Origin: JBBSBL01 sp038251325
Lineage (GTDB): Bacteria; Actinomycetota; Thermoleophilia; Solirubrobacterales; Solirubrobacteraceae
Length of the DNA stretch: 64,000 nt
Assembly: GCA_038251325.1 (NCBI GenBank)
Contig: JBBSBL010000001.1
Coordinates: 62,001-126,000 of the forward strand
Direction of reading: 5' to 3'
The first letter of the stretch is position 1. Each line of letters starts with the position of its first letter. Below, in pieces: positions 34,668 to 43,314 of this stretch. The notes under the pieces were generated by a model. It was not told where the DNA came from and ran no database searches. It saw nothing but the letters and a program-made list of their open reading frames with translations. A program made the position numbers and the translations under genes.

Positions 34668-35446
34668 CCACGGCCGGCCCCGTGCCGCCCGGCCGTCGTC
34701 TCGTCACGATCCCGATCAGCCACTACTGCGAGAAGGCGCGCTGGGCGCTCGACCGGGCCGGCCTCGCCTACCGCGAGGAGCGCCACGTCCAAGTCGTGCA
34801 TCGCGTGGCGGCGCGGCGAGCGGGCGGCGGTCCGACCGTGCCGGTGCTCGTGGCCCCGGAGGGCCTCTACCCCGAATCGGCGGAGATCCTGGCCTATGCG
34901 GACCGTCATGCCGACCCGGCGCGTCGTCTGGCCCCGCCCGCGACCGATTCCTCCGCCGAGATGTCCGCGTTCGAGCGGCGCCTCGACGACGACCTCGGAC
35001 CGCATGCCCGGCGTTGGACCTACTCCCGGTTCCTCCCGCTGCCCGACCTCGCCGCCGCCTACAACTGCGCGGGGGTGCCGGCGTGGGAGCGCCGAGCGTT
35101 CCCGCTCGCCTACCCGCTCGTCTCCGCCTACATCCGGCGCCATCTGCGGGTCGACGCCGCGACGACGGCGGAATCCGCGCGCGCCGTCGGGACGGCGTTC
35201 GACGCGATCGCCGAGCGGCTGTCCGACGGGCGCCGCTTCCTGTTCGGCGACGCGTTCACCTCGGCCGACCTGACGTTCGCGTCGCTCGCCGCCGCCGTGC
35301 TCCTGCCGCCGGAGTACGGGGTGCCGTTGCCCCAGCCGGCGGAGCTGCCGCCGGAGACGGCGCGCGAGGTCCAGACGTTCCGCGCGCACGCGGCGGGCGC
35401 GTACGCGCTGCGTCTGTTCCGTGAGGAGCGGCGCGGGTCGCCGTAG
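34664..35446 (+). CDS. Glutathione S-transferase-like protein
   Basis: A 260-residue protein with a thioredoxin-fold N-terminal half (ISHYCEKARWALDRAGLAYR, about residues 18-37; a CxxK motif) and an all-helical C-terminal half (GDAFTSADLTFASLAAAV, the GST N-capping box region at about 198-215). The CxxK motif is closer to glutaredoxin-like or omega-class GSTs than to Ser/Tyr classes. Actinobacteria mostly use mycothiol, so the thiol substrate is uncertain. GTG start overlaps the SnoaL stop. Confidence 0.8.
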   Translation: MTTAGPVPPGRRLVTIPISHYCEKARWALDRAGLAYREERHVQVVHRVAARRAGGGPTVPVLVAPEGLYPESAEILAYADRHADPARRLAPPATDSSAEMSAFERRLDDDLGPHARRWTYSRFLPLPDLAAAYNCAGVPAWERRAFPLAYPLVSAYIRRHLRVDAATTAESARAVGTAFDAIAERLSDGRRFLFGDAFTSADLTFASLAAAVLLPPEYGVPLPQPAELPPETAREVQTFRAHAAGAYALRLFREERRGSP

Positions 35447-35496
35447 CGCCAGTGGCCACCCGCGACCCTCCGGTCGCCGCGTGCCACCATCAGCGT

Positions 35497-36426
35497 GTGA
35501 GCGCCCACGTCCGAGGTCGACGGTCGGGACGGCGCGGCGCCGCGTGGCCGGTCGCCGTCGCCGGTATCTGCGCGATCGCGCTCATCGTCATCGCGGTCGT
35601 GGTCGCCGGCGCCGGCGCCAGCGGCGAGTCGGAGGACACGCGGTACTACGTCTCCCTCGGCGACTCGCTGGCCGGCGGCGTCCAACCCGACGCGGAGGGC
35701 CACAACGGGATCACCGGCGAGGGATACACCGACGTCGTGGAGCGCTCGCTCGGCCGCGCGGCGCGGGATCTGCGCCATCTCAAGCTCGGCTGCCAGGGAA
35801 CCACCGCCACGCTCATCAGCGGCGAGTCGTGCGACGCGCGCTACGGCCCCGGAGGCCAGCTCGCCCAGGCCGAGCGGCTGCTGCGTCGCCACCGCCGGCG
35901 CACGTCCCTCGTCACGATCGGCATCGGCGACAACGACGTCGAGGCGTGTCTCGGCGACGGCCGCATCGACCGTCGCTGCGTGGCGCGCGGCATGCGGCAG
36001 GTGCGCCGCAACCTGCCGCGCATCGCGGCACGGCTCCGCGCCGCGGCCGGCCCCGAGACGCGGATGGTGGGCGTCACCGACTACGACCAGTTCCTCGCCT
36101 ACTGGCTGCGCGGGGGGGCGGAGCGCGACTTCGCGCGCGCGTCGGTCATCGTCATCCGATCGCTCAACCTGACGATGGCGGCCATCTACCGCCGGGCTGG
36201 ATTCGGCGTCGCCGACGCGTGGCCCGCGTTCCGATCCGGTGAGCTGCGCGCGCGGACCGCGCTGCGCGGCCGCGGCCGGGTCCCCCTCGCGGTGGCGCGG
36301 ATCTGCCGCTGGACCTGGGCGTGCAGCCACCCGCCGATCGGGTTCAACGATCACGCCAATGCCACCGGGTACCGCGTGATCGCCCGCGTGGTGCTCGCGG
36401 CCGCCGCCGCCAACCCGCACGGCTGA
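35497..36426 (+). CDS. SGNH/GDSL-type hydrolase, membrane-anchored or secreted
   Basis: About 309 residues from GTG 35497 (MSAHVRGRRSGRRGAAWP), with a membrane/signal segment VAVAGICAIALIVIAVVV. The SGNH blocks are YYVSLGDSLAGG (catalytic Ser), IGIGDND (Gly/Asn oxyanion) and NDHANATGY (Asp-His). It is likely an extracytoplasmic esterase or lipase. An alternative GTG at 35452 adds 15 residues; the later start is preferred because CACCAT lies 6 nt before it. Its stop lies 4 nt from the stop of the convergent glycosyltransferase gene. Confidence 0.8.
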   Translation: MSAHVRGRRSGRRGAAWPVAVAGICAIALIVIAVVVAGAGASGESEDTRYYVSLGDSLAGGVQPDAEGHNGITGEGYTDVVERSLGRAARDLRHLKLGCQGTTATLISGESCDARYGPGGQLAQAERLLRRHRRRTSLVTIGIGDNDVEACLGDGRIDRRCVARGMRQVRRNLPRIAARLRAAAGPETRMVGVTDYDQFLAYWLRGGAERDFARASVIVIRSLNLTMAAIYRRAGFGVADAWPAFRSGELRARTALRGRGRVPLAVARICRWTWACSHPPIGFNDHANATGYRVIARVVLAAAAANPHG

Positions 36427-36430
36427 CCGG

Positions 36431-38197
36431 TCAGGCGCGCAACCTGAGCAGCCGGCCGCGCCCGATGCCCGCCTGCGCGCCGACGTCGGTTCCGTGCGCG
36501 AGGATCCAGCGGGCCATGGGCGTGCAGCGTCTGCGGGTCGCGGGCGTGCGCCAGCATCGGACCCGGGCCACCAGGGCGTAGCGCACCCGGCCGGCATGGA
36601 CCGCGTCCGCGAGACCGTCGGTCGAGAGCAGCGACGTCGAGCCCAGGCTCGTGAGCACGAGCACCGGACGCCCGTCGCGAGCGATCAACGGACCGGCCTG
36701 CGCCGCGGGCAGGGTGGCGACGTCATAGCGCGCCCCGTGGCGATGCGCGCGCAGGAACGACGACAGCGACTCCACGGCGCGGACGGGGAGCGCTCCCGGA
36801 CGCCCCGAATCCTGCTGGCCACCGGCGACGACACGGGTGGACACCGCGAGCGGCAGCACGAGCACGACCGCCATCGCCGCCGCCGTCAGGGCCGTGACGC
36901 CGGACGCGGGCAGCCGCCGACCGGATCGGGCGAGGAGGACGAGGACCGCCGCGCCGCCGCCGAAGGCCGCGGCCGCGACGCCAGCGGCCACCGTCGCGCT
37001 GCCCGCGACGCGTGCCGAGACCACGCTCCCCGCGACACTCGCCACGACGCCCGCGCCCAGCGCGACCGTCATCGCCGGCCGCCGCGCGGCCTGACTCGCC
37101 AGCCACGCGACGCTCGCCCCCAGCACGGCCGCGACCGACGGCGTCATAGCCTCGAGGTAGCGCACGTTGAGCTGGCGCATCCGCGTGAACAGCACCACGC
37201 CGGTCAGCAGCCAGACGGCCAGGAACGCGACGCTCGCCCACGACCGCCGGCCGCCACGACCGCGCCGGAGCACGAGTGCCCCGACGACCGCCGCCGCGCC
37301 GAGCACCAGCGCGGCCAGCAGCTCGGTGCCGATCACCCCGCCGAGATGCAGCGGTCCCGCCGGATCGAGCAGCCGCGCCGGCCCCGAGGTCCCGGCCCGG
37401 CCGGGCCGGAGCGCTGCTGCGGCGTCGAGGCGCTGGGTCCCGTTGAAGACGAAGACCACGTTCCAGACGCTGCCGTCCGTGGACCCGATCGGGAACGGCC
37501 GGCGGCCGGGAAGCAACGACACCGCGACGAGCCAGCTCAAGGCCACCCCGACGAACGCGGCCCCGGAGCCGGCGAGGCGGCGCGCCCGTTCGACGACGCT
37601 CCCCTCGGCGGCGAGGCAGTACAGGACGACCAACGCGGGCACCACGACCAGGGCTTCGAACAGCTTGACGTTGAAGGCGAGCCCGAGGACCGCGCCGCCG
37701 AGCAGGAGCGACCGAGTCGAGCGCTCCTGCGCGCCGCGGAGGACCAGCCAGGCGCTGAGCACGACCAACGCCATCATCACCGAGTCCATCGTGTCGCTGC
37801 GCGCCGTGAGCACGGCCGCGGGCAGTACGGCCATGGCCGCCGCCGCCGCGAGCCCGGCCCGTCGATCGAAGAGTCGCCGGACCAGGAGATACAGGAGCGG
37901 GATCGCCAGGGTGCCGGCGAGCGCCTCGGGCAGCCGCAACGAGGTCGAGGAGAACCCGAACAGCTGGACGCTCGCCACCTGGAGCCACAGGTCCACCGGC
38001 ACCTTGTCCACCGACACCGACCCGCCGGGCTCGAACGCCCCCAGCACGAAGTTGTGCCAGGAGAGCGACATCGAGCGCACCGCGGCGTCGTAGAACGGGT
38101 TGGCCGGCACGGCGGCGAACGCGCCGAAGCGCAAGGCCGCGCCGAGCGCCACGATCGCGCCGAGCGCGGCCGCCCGCGCAGCTCTCCGCGGGATCAT
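36431..38197 (-). CDS. ArnT/GT39-like membrane glycosyltransferase
   Basis: A 588-residue integral membrane protein with about 12 predicted helices. The N-terminal loop has NPFYDAAVRSMSLSWHNFVL and a large periplasmic-type segment with DKVPVDLWLQVASVQLFGFS. The acidic DTMDSVMMAL follows a membrane helix, as in dolichyl- or polyprenyl-phosphate-mannose:protein mannosyltransferases and ArnT. It probably transfers a sugar from a polyprenyl phosphate carrier outside the membrane. A CACGCT box lies 6 nt before the ATG, suggesting a leaderless transcript. It is convergent with the SGNH gene. Confidence 0.82.
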   Translation of the reverse strand: MIPRRAARAAALGAIVALGAALRFGAFAAVPANPFYDAAVRSMSLSWHNFVLGAFEPGGSVSVDKVPVDLWLQVASVQLFGFSSTSLRLPEALAGTLAIPLLYLLVRRLFDRRAGLAAAAAMAVLPAAVLTARSDTMDSVMMALVVLSAWLVLRGAQERSTRSLLLGGAVLGLAFNVKLFEALVVVPALVVLYCLAAEGSVVERARRLAGSGAAFVGVALSWLVAVSLLPGRRPFPIGSTDGSVWNVVFVFNGTQRLDAAAALRPGRAGTSGPARLLDPAGPLHLGGVIGTELLAALVLGAAAVVGALVLRRGRGGRRSWASVAFLAVWLLTGVVLFTRMRQLNVRYLEAMTPSVAAVLGASVAWLASQAARRPAMTVALGAGVVASVAGSVVSARVAGSATVAAGVAAAAFGGGAAVLVLLARSGRRLPASGVTALTAAAMAVVLVLPLAVSTRVVAGGQQDSGRPGALPVRAVESLSSFLRAHRHGARYDVATLPAAQAGPLIARDGRPVLVLTSLGSTSLLSTDGLADAVHAGRVRYALVARVRCWRTPATRRRCTPMARWILAHGTDVGAQAGIGRGRLLRLRA

Positions 38198-38242
38198 GCG
38201 ACCAGCGTGGCGTGCCCTGCATGGTGCCCCGTTGGAGGCCGG

Positions 38243-39586
38243 TTAGCGTCCGGTTGCGGCCGCCGGCTCCGTGGCCTCGGCTGCCGACGGCCCCAGCCGC
38301 TCGCGCAGGACGAGGGTCGCGAGGTGGGCGACGACGACGCCGACGATGACCAGCGGACCGGTCGCCAGCCCCGCCTTGGAGGTCAGCAGCAGCGCGAGCA
38401 CCACCGCCGAGAGCGGGAGCGGGAGCGCCGAGACGAAGGCCGCGCCGAGGCCGACGGCCACGGCGGGGGTGAGGGAGAAACCGGGGAGCTGAGCGGCCAT
38501 CAGCCCGGCCGCCGCGCCGAGGAACAGGGCCGGGAACGCCGGGCCACCGCGGAAGCTGCCGAGCGAGAGGGCGTAGGCGACCCCCTTGAACGCGATGACG
38601 AGCGCGAGCGCCGAGAGCGACCAGGTGCTCGCGTGGGCGACGAGCCCGGGCAGCTGGTCCTGACCGGAGAACAGCACCTCCTCGACGCCCTTGTCCGTGG
38701 CCTCGGCGAAGGCGACGCCGAGGCCGGCGACCGCGAGGCCGACGGCGGGCAGGACGACGAACGGCCGCGGCGTCGCCACGCGCACGGTCGCGCGGGCGAG
38801 CGTGAAGATCCCGAACACGACCACGGCGATGACGAGGGACATCGCGATCGTCCAGCCGAAGTCGGCCACGTCCGGGCGGGCGAAGGCCGGCAGCGGCAGG
38901 ACGCCGATCGAGATGTCGGCGGTGCTGAGTCCCGTCCACGATCCCATCCCGAGCGAGACCAGCGACCCGATGCCGGCGGCGAGCAGACCGGGCAGCAGCA
39001 CCAGGGTGCGCTGCGGCCCGCCCAGCCCGGTTGCCTCGATCAGCAGCACGGCCGCGATGAGCGGCGAGCCGAACAGGAACGAGACCGCGGCGAACGTCCC
39101 CGCGACCGCGAGGAGCTCCGCCACTTCGGGCGGAGCGTCGCGTCGCAGCACGCGGATCGAGAGCACGCCGAGCCCGCCGCCGAGCGCGATCAGCGGCGCC
39201 TCCGGGCCGAGCACGAGCCCGAGGCCGATCGACGCGAGCGCCGCCAGCAGGACGCTCGGCAGCTCGATCGGCTGGGTCGGCGAGGGGTTGAGGCCGCCGG
39301 CGGGAACGTGACCGCCGCGGCCCGGGAGGCGGGCGATCGCGAAGGCGGTCACCACGCCGGCGAGCGCGAGCCACGGGAAGTACCACCACCGAGGCGTGCT
39401 GTCATATCCCAGCTCTTTGGGCAGGTCGGTGAACACGCCGACCTGCATCTGATGAATGAGCTGGAGGAATCCCCAGGCGGCGAGCGAGGCGATGACCCCC
39501 ACCACGGCCGCAAGCACGAGCAGCACCGCGAACTGCCGGCTGCGCATGGTCGCGTCGGGGTCCTGCGGGGCGGCGGGCTCGGCCAC
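38243..39586 (-). CDS. ClC-family chloride channel/transporter
   Basis: A 447-residue protein (GTG 39586, VAEPAAPQDPDATMRSRQF) with about 10-12 membrane helices. The filter region GLVLGPEAPLIALGGG is the GxEGP-like block of the subgroup with GPEAP. GSFRGGPAFPALFLG corresponds to the GxFxP block. It moves Cl- or exchanges Cl- for H+. A later ATG at 39547 is possible, but the GTG is 6 nt after TACGCT and in register with the recurrent promoter element (39593-39636), so I prefer it. It is divergent from the methyltransferase gene. Confidence 0.88.
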   Translation of the reverse strand: MAEPAAPQDPDATMRSRQFAVLLVLAAVVGVIASLAAWGFLQLIHQMQVGVFTDLPKELGYDSTPRWWYFPWLALAGVVTAFAIARLPGRGGHVPAGGLNPSPTQPIELPSVLLAALASIGLGLVLGPEAPLIALGGGLGVLSIRVLRRDAPPEVAELLAVAGTFAAVSFLFGSPLIAAVLLIEATGLGGPQRTLVLLPGLLAAGIGSLVSLGMGSWTGLSTADISIGVLPLPAFARPDVADFGWTIAMSLVIAVVVFGIFTLARATVRVATPRPFVVLPAVGLAVAGLGVAFAEATDKGVEEVLFSGQDQLPGLVAHASTWSLSALALVIAFKGVAYALSLGSFRGGPAFPALFLGAAAGLMAAQLPGFSLTPAVAVGLGAAFVSALPLPLSAVVLALLLTSKAGLATGPLVIVGVVVAHLATLVLRERLGPSAAEATEPAAATGR

Positions 39587-39592
39587 GCGGCG

Positions 39593-39636
39593 AGCGTATC
39601 CGTTCGCCCGGGCGGGGTCGTCATCCGGTCGGGATG
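39593..39636 (-). promoter_or_regulatory. Recurrent promoter element, variant copy, upstream of ClC gene
   Basis: Minus strand CATCC-CGACC-GGA then TGACG (39636-39619) instead of SGATG, and TACGCT at 39598-39593. The distance from CATCC to the hexamer (33 nt) equals that of the strong copies, and the GTG follows 6 nt later. The centre is 41-42 bp upstream of the start codon. On the plus strand the same bases form a GTCATCC/GGATGAC inverted repeat (39620-39638). Confidence 0.6.
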
Positions 39637-39664
39637 ACGCGATGGGCCGTCGGCGCCGCGTGCG

Positions 39665-39670
39665 TATGCT
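39665..39670 (+). promoter_or_regulatory. Candidate -10 box of the methyltransferase gene
   Basis: TATGCT, 29 nt before the GTG at 39700. Unlike the neighbouring leaderless genes this one has a strong ribosome site (GGAAAGGGGAG), so a short leader is expected. No consensus -35 is visible. Confidence 0.4.
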
Positions 39671-39699
39671 GGGCCTGACCACCGGAAAGGGGAGCGAAC

Positions 39700-40584
39700 G
39701 TGAGCACCGCCGAGACCCGCTGGGGCGACGCGGAGAACGCGGAGGCGACGGCGGCGTGGGACGGTCCGCTGTTCGAGACCTTCGTCCGCTTCCGCCAACT
39801 GGTCACGACTGGGCTCGCCCCTCACGGCCAGGCGGCAATGCAGCTCAGCGCGCCGCAGCCAGGTGAGCGCGTCCTCGACGTCGGCTGCGGATTCGGCGAC
39901 ACCACCCAGGAGCTCGCCGAGCGGGTCGGCCCCGACGGCGAGGCGGTCGGGATCGACGTGGCGGCGCGCTTCATCGCGACCGCACGGGAGGAGGCGGGCT
40001 CGGCCGAGGCGCGGAACGTGAGCTTCCGCGTGGCCGACGCGCAGACCGACCCCCTCGGCGACGGCTTCAACTTGGCCTACTCGCGCATGGGCACGATGTT
40101 CTTCGCCGCCCCCGTGCCGGCGATGCGCAACATCCGCGCGGCGCTGCGGCCGGGAGGCCGCTTCGCGATGGTCGTGTGGCGCCAGCGGATCGACAACGAC
40201 TGGCTCTACCGCGCCCAGACGATCGTCGAGCCGATCGTCGAGCGTCCCGAGGAGTACGACGAGCCGACCTGCGGGCCGGGCCCGTTCTCAATGGCCAATG
40301 CGGACACCACCTCGGAGATCCTGGTGCACGCCGGCTTCACCGACATCGCGCTGCAGCGTTGCGACCTCCCGCTCCAGATCGGTCGCGACCTGGACGAGGC
40401 CGTCGACTTCGCGATGTCGCTCGGGCCGGCGGGCGAGATCCTGCGTCTCGCGGGAGACCGCGCGGCCAACCGGCACGGCGAGGTCCGCGCCGCGCTGCGC
40501 GAGGGGTTGGCCGAGTACGTCGGGCCGGACGGCCTCTGGGCGCCGGCGTCGACGTGGATCGTGACGGCGACGGCGCCGGAGTAG
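39700..40584 (+). CDS. Class I SAM-dependent methyltransferase
   Basis: A 294-residue methyltransferase. SAM motif I is VLDVGCGFGDTTQELAERVG (about residues 58-77), motif II region EAVGIDVAARFIATAREEA (about 83-101). The GTG start is well supported by the GGAAAGGGGAG ribosome site 5 nt upstream. Resemblance is to UbiE/COQ5-like small-molecule methyltransferases; the substrate is unknown. It stands alone, divergent from the ClC gene. Confidence 0.85.
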   Translation: MSTAETRWGDAENAEATAAWDGPLFETFVRFRQLVTTGLAPHGQAAMQLSAPQPGERVLDVGCGFGDTTQELAERVGPDGEAVGIDVAARFIATAREEAGSAEARNVSFRVADAQTDPLGDGFNLAYSRMGTMFFAAPVPAMRNIRAALRPGGRFAMVVWRQRIDNDWLYRAQTIVEPIVERPEEYDEPTCGPGPFSMANADTTSEILVHAGFTDIALQRCDLPLQIGRDLDEAVDFAMSLGPAGEILRLAGDRAANRHGEVRAALREGLAEYVGPDGLWAPASTWIVTATAPE

Positions 40585-40636
40585 TTCGGGCCGCGTTACG
40601 ACGAGGTCGGCGGCGGTGGCCGGGTGCGCCGAGGCG

Positions 40637-40924
40637 CTACTTCATCCGCTGCTCGAGCTTCAGCTCGCACATCTCCACGGAGGCCCGTGTGCCCGGCGTC
40701 TCGGAGGGGTCCATCGCCCCGAGGGTCTTGGCGGCGGTGCTCATGTCCTCCGCCGTGTCAAAGTGCTGAAGGACTACCGCCGTGCCCTGGTCCTGGTCGA
40801 ACAGGACCTGGATGGCCGTGCCGGGGACGCCAGGCGGCGGCCCTTCGGACTGCTTGATGCGAGCGACAACGCCGTCGACCTTCTCGGGCGTCACATCGGT
40901 GAAGCGGACGACACGCATGTACAC
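40637..40924 (-). CDS. Small ABM/dimeric alpha-beta barrel-like protein, function unknown
   Basis: A 95-residue protein (GTG 40924, VYMRVVRFTDVTPEKVDGVV; ATG 40918 is an alternative start). It has the beta-alpha-beta pattern of small ferredoxin-like monooxygenase/EthD-type proteins (MRVVRFTDVTPEKVDGVVAR then AVVLQHFDTAEDM). No catalytic residues are identified. GAGGAGAG lies at a suitable distance upstream and a TATACGCT sequence at about 40,953-40,960 may be its -10. Confidence 0.65.
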   Translation of the reverse strand: MYMRVVRFTDVTPEKVDGVVARIKQSEGPPPGVPGTAIQVLFDQDQGTAVVLQHFDTAEDMSTAAKTLGAMDPSETPGTRASVEMCELKLEQRMK

Positions 40925-41143
40925 GAGAACTCTCCTCTCGTTGAGTCCGCCGAGCGTATACGCGCGGTGCGGCGGAGTCCATCCGTCTCGTCGGAGCGAC
41001 TGCGACCCGCATGGCGGCGAGCGAGTGCCCGAACGAGCAGGCGCCGAGGCTCATTCGCCCTTGCGATGATGCACGTCCCTGGCTCGCGTCGGCCCAGGCC
41101 CTGAACCAACTGCACAACGCTCCGGAACTGGGGAGGAGAGATC

Positions 41144-41575
41144 ATGACGGCGAAGGGTGCCCCGAACAGCGTGACCGGTTCGGAAAACATCACGAAGAGG
41201 ATCGAGGAGCTGGGGGACTGGAGGGGCGAGATGCTCGCCCGGGTTCGCCGGCTCATCCACGATGCGGACCCGGAGATCCAGGAGGAATGGAAATGGGCGA
41301 AGGCCTCCTCTCCTGGGACTCCGGTCTGGTCGCACGACGGCATCGTCTGTACCGGGGAGTCCTACAAGCAGGTCGTGAAGCTCACCTTCGCCCGAGGCGC
41401 CTCCCTCCAGGACCCCAAGAAGCTGTTCAACTCCAGCCTCGAGGGGAGCACGCGCCGAGCCATCGACATTCGCGAAGGCGAGACGCTCGACGAGGCCGCC
41501 TTCGAGGAATTGATCCGCTCGGCGGTGGCCGCCAACTGCGCGGCTCGGGCCCGCCGGGCATCCCCGAAGAAGTAG
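41144..41575 (+). CDS. DUF1801 (YdhG-like) protein
   Basis: A 143-residue protein. The conserved core MLARVRRLIHDADPEIQEEW, then KWAKASSPGTPVWSHDG and the late ARGASLQDPKKLFNSSLEG segment match the DUF1801/YdhG fold, a small alpha-beta protein of unknown function. GGGGAGGAGAGATC precedes the ATG, one of the best ribosome sites in the window. It is a single-gene unit. Confidence 0.82.
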   Translation: MTAKGAPNSVTGSENITKRIEELGDWRGEMLARVRRLIHDADPEIQEEWKWAKASSPGTPVWSHDGIVCTGESYKQVVKLTFARGASLQDPKKLFNSSLEGSTRRAIDIREGETLDEAAFEELIRSAVAANCAARARRASPKK

Positions 41576-41675
41576 CTCGGACCGCGCCCAGCGCCGCAAG
41601 GGCGGAAGGCGTCGCGGCGTGGACGGACGTCTGCCGCAAAGTGCGGGACTCTGGGACCGCCGAGCACGATCCGAG

Positions 41676-41843
41676 ATGCCCATCTTGGAGCTGGTAAGGC
41701 TGCGGGACGGCCTGGTGTGGCGCAACATGTTCGTCCGCGATCGCGCCGAAGCACTCGCGGCGGCCAGAGCGCCCGACATGTGCCCCAGCCCGACGGGGTC
41801 TGAGCGCAGCTCGGTCTCGCGGTCAACTGCTCGGGGATTCTGA
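41676..41843 (+). pseudogene. C-terminal remnant of a SnoaL-like gene
   Basis: In one frame the DNA encodes PILELVRLRDGLVWRNMFVR followed by DRAEALAAARAPD, a typical C-terminal strand and helix of SnoaL-like proteins, before degrading to unrelated sequence and a stop at 41843. No N-terminal two-thirds of such a protein is found upstream. The remnant lies immediately before an intact SnoaL-like gene (41852), so it may be the remains of a tandem duplicate. Confidence 0.5.
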
Positions 41844-41851
41844 ACACCGAC

Positions 41852-42253
41852 ATGTCGGCGGAGAGCGTGGCAGTGGTTCGCGGTATGTGGGAGGCGTTCC
41901 TGCGCAATGACTTCGAGGACTCGCTGTCCGCGTTCGACCCGGACATCGAGTGGGATGGAACGAACCTGCCCGACGGGACGATCTCGCACGGGCTCGATGC
42001 CGTCGTCGATCACACAACCAAGTGGGCCGAAACGTGGGAGACCTGGGAGGTCGAGCTCGAGGACGTGATCGATGCCGGCGACGACCGGGTGGTCGCATTC
42101 ATCCGCGAGCGGGGCCGCACGAAGGCCGGACTCGAGGTCAGCGAGCGGCACTCGGAGCTTTACAGGGTGCGCAACGGGAAGATCGCGTACCGCAAGGGCT
42201 TCTCGGACGCCGATCAGGCCCTCGACGCCGCCGGCCTCCCGCGGAGGCGGTAG
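41852..42253 (+). CDS. SnoaL-like (NTF2-fold) protein
   Basis: A 133-residue protein (MSAESVAVVRGMWEAFLRND... AYRKGFSDADQALDAAGLPR) with the nuclear-transport-factor-2 fold. It is the third intact SnoaL-like gene of the window and is preceded by a decayed copy. No enzymatic residues can be assigned. Possible alternative start codons are few; the ATG follows a GATTCT sequence by 10 nt. Confidence 0.75.
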   Translation: MSAESVAVVRGMWEAFLRNDFEDSLSAFDPDIEWDGTNLPDGTISHGLDAVVDHTTKWAETWETWEVELEDVIDAGDDRVVAFIRERGRTKAGLEVSERHSELYRVRNGKIAYRKGFSDADQALDAAGLPRRR

Positions 42254-42515
42254 CCGACCTTCGGCGTGGGCTGTCGCATTGCGGGGGGATACTCGCCGGG
42301 GACCCACTCCGGGTGAGCGGCTCGCTTCTCCATTCGGCACAGCGATCACGCTGGCGCCGACTCAGGCCGTGATCGCTCCGGACGAGAAGGAGGAGGTCAC
42401 GCGGGACCGCCCGGCCGAGACGCCCGCTCGGACGAGCAGCATCGGGAGACGGACAAGGCCGGTGGCGCCCAATCCCGCGGCACAAGAAAACCCGGCACTA
42501 GCAGGGCTTTCGCAG
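42254..42515. other. Non-coding spacer
   Basis: About 260 nt with no credible gene on either strand. It contains a T-rich stretch on the minus strand at about 42,484-42,493 (GGGTTTTCTTG) 20-30 nt beyond the tRNA 3' end, which together with a GGGCT/AGCCC pair near 42,500-42,520 may end tRNA transcription. Confidence 0.45.
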
Positions 42516-42588
<73 letters not shown>

Positions 42589-42645
42589 GAGAACCGGCGC
42601 ACCGGGCGGCTCATGTTAGCGGCCGTCTCCGGGCCCAACAGCGGG

Positions 42646-43236
42646 TCATTCGCGGGCGATCTCCCGGCCGACGCTGAGCGCCTCCCGCGTCTCGGGATCG
42701 AGCTCGGCATACCGGGCGTCGGGCGCGGCGCCGAGCGCGTCGAGGGTCTTGCTGAAGAAGCTGCGCGCGGCGGCGGCGAGGACGATGTCGAGGATCTCCG
42801 CGTCGGTCAGCCCGAGGCCGCGCAGGCGATCGACGTCGTCCTGGCTGACCGAGGTGGCGTCGTCCGCGACCTTGTCGGCCAGGTCCATGACGGCGACCTC
42901 GACGGGGTCGAGGCCGGCGGCGCGGTGGTCGTCCACCACCGCGCGGACCGCCTCGGGATCCAGGAATCGGTCGATCAGCACCGCGCCGTGAGCGAGCGTG
43001 CAGTAGCTGGAGCGGAGGCGGCGTGCCGCCGCGACTGTGGCGAGCTCGTAGCGTCGCGGATCCATCTCCGCCTTGATGGCGCCGTTCAGCTGCCGCCAGG
43101 CCGCGTACACCTCGGGCCGCAGCGAGAAGGCGCGGGTGAAGTTCGGCAGGAACCCGAACGTATCCCGATCGGTCTCGTACATCGTCGCGACCGCCTCGGT
43201 TGCCGAGGCCTCGGGCACCGTCTCGATGAAGGTCAT
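42646..43236 (-). CDS. Carboxymuconolactone decarboxylase (CMD/AhpD-like) family protein
   Basis: A 196-residue alkylhydroperoxidase-like helical protein starting MTFIETVPEASATEAVATMY with a strong AGGAGGGG ribosome site. The AhpD-like core is RSSYCTLAHGAVLIDRFLDP (about residues 82-101), where the motif is C-x3-H rather than the redox CxxC, so peroxidase activity of the AhpD type is uncertain. Homologues act as carboxymuconolactone decarboxylases or are uncharacterised. It is divergent from the flavoprotein gene at 43315. Confidence 0.82.
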   Translation of the reverse strand: MTFIETVPEASATEAVATMYETDRDTFGFLPNFTRAFSLRPEVYAAWRQLNGAIKAEMDPRRYELATVAAARRLRSSYCTLAHGAVLIDRFLDPEAVRAVVDDHRAAGLDPVEVAVMDLADKVADDATSVSQDDVDRLRGLGLTDAEILDIVLAAAARSFFSKTLDALGAAPDARYAELDPETREALSVGREIARE

Positions 43237-43302
43237 CAACCCCTCCTGCCGCTCGACAGACCACCCCCACCAGCGTACTCGCGAGAGGACGCCGATTCGG
43301 GA

Positions 43303-43308
43303 TAGGTT
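43303..43308 (+). promoter_or_regulatory. Candidate leaderless -10 box of the flavoprotein gene
   Basis: TAGGTT followed by 6 nt and the ATG at 43315. No ribosome site is present. No CATCC...GATG element is found at the expected distance. Confidence 0.5.
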
Positions 43309-43314
43309 TCGCCG

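Noticed and set aside
40953..40997. GGATG and TACGCT upstream of the 40924 gene as another recurrent element
   Set aside because: Spacing is 21 nt, the left half is GCTCC and GGA is replaced; without the fixed register it is not distinguishable from chance.
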